A DNA stretch of 57,787 nt from Bacilli bacterium (lineage in GTDB: Bacteria > Bacillota_I > Bacilli_A > RF39 > UBA660), in NCBI GenBank assembly GCA_017460745.1, contig JAFUAL010000058.1:1-57787 (forward strand), given 5' to 3'. Positions 56,232-57,787 of the stretch are shown here, one piece after another. Position 1 is the first letter of the stretch. Every line of letters starts with the position of its first letter. The notes below the pieces were generated by a model, which saw nothing but the letters and a program-made list of their open reading frames with translations, did no database searches and was not told the DNA's origin. Position numbers and translations under genes: made by a program.

Positions 56232-57570
56232 TTTTATACTCCTCTACTAGTTTCTTAAACTCGTCTCCTCTTTCTTCACATTCTTTATATTGATCCCATG
56301 ATGCACTTGCTGGACTAAGTAAAACTACATCTTCATCTTTTATTAATTCAATAGATTTTTTAAATCCATCTTTTAAATGTTCAAAAATATAATTTTCTAT
56401 ATTATTTTTATCAGCAAACTCCTTGACTCTACTTCGACATTCTCCAATTCCGATTATTACTTTTACATTTTTTATATAATCTTTTAAATCATCAAAATCT
56501 TGTCCTCTTTCAAGTCCTCCTAAAAAAAGTATTATAGGGTTATTAAATGATGATAAAGCTATTTGGGTACATTTAATATTAGTTGCTTCTGTATCATTAT
56601 AAAATGTTGCACCATTAATATTATCAACATATTCTAATCTATGAGGAACGCCTTTAAAATCTTTCAAAACCTTTTTGATAACATCATTTGATACATTAAA
56701 TATTTTAGCAATTAAAATAGCACCTAATGCATTTGATACATTATGATTTCCCTTTAAAAACATATCACTTCTATCCATAATAAATTCATCTTTATAATAA
56801 AATTTATTATCTTTCATATAACAATCTTTAATACTATTAACTGAAAAATATAATTTATTTCCATTAATTTGATCAACATATTCCATAGAGTCTTGATTAT
56901 CATAATTAAGAATTGCTATATCACGACTATCTTGATTTTTAAATAATTTAATTTTAGTCTCTTTATATTTATCATAACTTCCAAAGAAATCTATATGAGC
57001 TGGACTAAAGTTAGTAAGAAGTGCTATATTTGGTTTAAACTCTGAAACATTTGCCAGTTGTTGACAAGATATTTCACTGACAATAATATCTCCACTTTTA
57101 ATAGAATCTATTATACTGCATATAGGATATCCGATATTACCAGCTAAATGAACCGGTAATCCTGCACTTTTTAATATATTATAAGTAAGTGAAGTTGTTG
57201 TTGTTTTTCCGTTTGAACCTGTTATAGAAACTATAGTAACATCATCTGGCAATAAGTGATATGCCAGTTCTACTTCATTAATAACTGGTATACCTAATTC
57301 TTTTGCTTTAATAACATATTTATGATCATTTCTTATACCAGGATTCTTTACAATATAATCAAATGAATTATCAATTAAATCATCTGGATGGCTTCCAAAT
57401 ATACATTCAATATTCAAACTTCTTAATTCTTTAATTTGTAAACTATCCAATTTTTCTTCAATACTTGCATCGTTTACAATGACTTCACAATTTAATTTAT
57501 TAAGAGTAAGTGCTGCACTAAAACCACTTCTTGCAAGACCTAATACTAATATTTTTTTATTTTGAAACAT
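56218..57570 (-). CDS. murD: UDP-N-acetylmuramoylalanine--D-glutamate ligase
   Basis: Adds D-Glu to UDP-MurNAc-L-Ala in peptidoglycan synthesis. The 450 residues have the N-terminal UDP-binding Rossmann domain ([18 protein letters not shown]), the ATP loop [14 protein letters not shown] (about 113-126), [26 protein letters not shown] and the C-terminal domain motif [23 protein letters not shown]. Motif order and length are standard. It stands alone from other mur genes here. Confidence 0.96.
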   Translation of the reverse strand: MFQNKKILVLGLARSGFSAALTLNKLNCEVIVNDASIEEKLDSLQIKELRSLNIECIFGSHPDDLIDNSFDYIVKNPGIRNDHKYVIKAKELGIPVINEVELAYHLLPDDVTIVSITGSNGKTTTTSLTYNILKSAGLPVHLAGNIGYPICSIIDSIKSGDIIVSEISCQQLANVSEFKPNIALLTNFSPAHIDFFGSYDKYKETKIKLFKNQDSRDIAILNYDNQDSMEYVDQINGNKLYFSVNSIKDCYMKDNKFYYKDEFIMDRSDMFLKGNHNVSNALGAILIAKIFNVSNDVIKKVLKDFKGVPHRLEYVDNINGATFYNDTEATNIKCTQIALSSFNNPIILFLGGLERGQDFDDLKDYIKNVKVIIGIGECRSRVKEFADKNNIENYIFEHLKDGFKKSIELIKDEDVVLLSPASASWDQYKECEERGDEFKKLVEEYKNGNN

Positions 57571-57688
57571 TCTATAATCACCAAGATAATTATATTATTT
57601 TTAAATTTAAAAGTAAATAAAATATTACAACTTCTATAATAGAATTTGTAGTGTTACAATTGATGTGAAACATTTATATAGAAAAAAA

Positions 57689-57752
57689 GTGATTCAAGTC
57701 GTATAATATTGAGTCGTTCAAAAACAAATATTAACGAAAGGACTTGAATCAC
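57689..57752 (+). repeat. 12-bp inverted repeat in the leader of the right-edge gene
   Basis: GTGATTCAAGTC at 57689-57700 and its exact complement GACTTGAATCAC at 57741-57752 flank 40 bases. The second arm ends at the base before the ATG at 57753 and includes part of the ribosome binding region, so a folded leader would hide the start. Such arrangements limit expression of some transposases by read-through transcription. Confidence 0.7.
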
Positions 57753-57787
57753 ATGAATAGTATAATAAAAAATAATGAAAAAAGCAA
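57753..57787 (+). CDS. Partial coding start at the window edge, possible transposase
   Basis: ATG behind AAAGGA, reading MNSIIKNNEKS before the window ends. Too short to identify. An upstream interrupted repeat (about 57628-57652, TACAACTTCTAT/ATAGAATTTGTA) and the start-sequestering repeat suggest the beginning of an insertion sequence. Confidence 0.4.
   Translation, partial: MNSIIKNNEKS

Overview
The window is very AT-rich, tightly packed DNA (by eye well under one third G+C) from a low-GC Firmicute of the class Bacilli or a relative. TGA is an ordinary stop codon (yabG ends in TGA inside an ATGA overlap) and Trp is TGG, so this is not a Mycoplasma-type code. Bacillus-like neighbourhoods survive: rsmA-yabG-veg, spoVID-ysxE, DUF177-rpmF and ylbJ beside ylbL. 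Several genes belong to families tied to endospore formation (SpoVID-like, YsxE/CotS-like, SpoVB-like, SpoIVB, YabG, YlbJ). This suggests an uncultured, possibly gut-associated, spore-forming lineage. No 16S gene is present, so placement stays open.

Layout. 1-4.3 kb: rbgA with a rhuM gene wedged into its 5' end, cdd, cutA, an ATP-grasp gene, secG. 4.3-10.3 kb: mutS, lon, a promoter-to-terminator unit holding a degenerate tRNA-Cys-like sequence, a DUF3592 gene, then tRNA-Cys and tRNA-Gly. 10.4-15.5 kb: spore-coat pair, NadD-like gene, rpmF, DUF177, a type IV pilin-like gene, queH, yebC. 15.5-16.9 kb: an orphan TnpB nuclease with an apparent omegaRNA end. 17-22.3 kb: a Tad/type II secretion-like operon. 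22.3-28.5 kb: SpoVB-like flippase, kinase-fold protein, cyclophilin lipoprotein, purA, a Fur regulator with a metal permease, an anchored RsgI-like protein. 28.8-33.2 kb: operon of a secreted coiled-coil protein, comEA and a comEC carrying an in-frame stop. 33.4-43 kb: pilin-like gene, rnc, recG, glmS with its ribozyme, spoIVB, transketolase. 43-47 kb: VanY-type peptidase, veg, yabG, rsmA, popT. 47-57.6 kb: a cell-surface beta-helix protein, XRE regulators with clear operators, purB, a glucosaminidase-like protein, ylbL, ylbJ, another pilin-like gene, eno, DUF1653, murD. Both edges look like mobile-element sequence.

How the parts fit. Most genes are housekeeping and lie on the minus strand in short operons ended by clear intrinsic terminators. 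The accessory layer is surface-related: a Tad-like assembly cluster, three scattered pilin-like genes, DNA-uptake genes and secreted beta-helix or coiled-coil proteins. The points most worth following are the rhuM cassette in rbgA, the comEC nonsense codon, the tRNA-Cys-like small RNA unit, the two sharply defined operator systems (50.9 kb and 33.2 kb) and the lone TnpB/omegaRNA unit.
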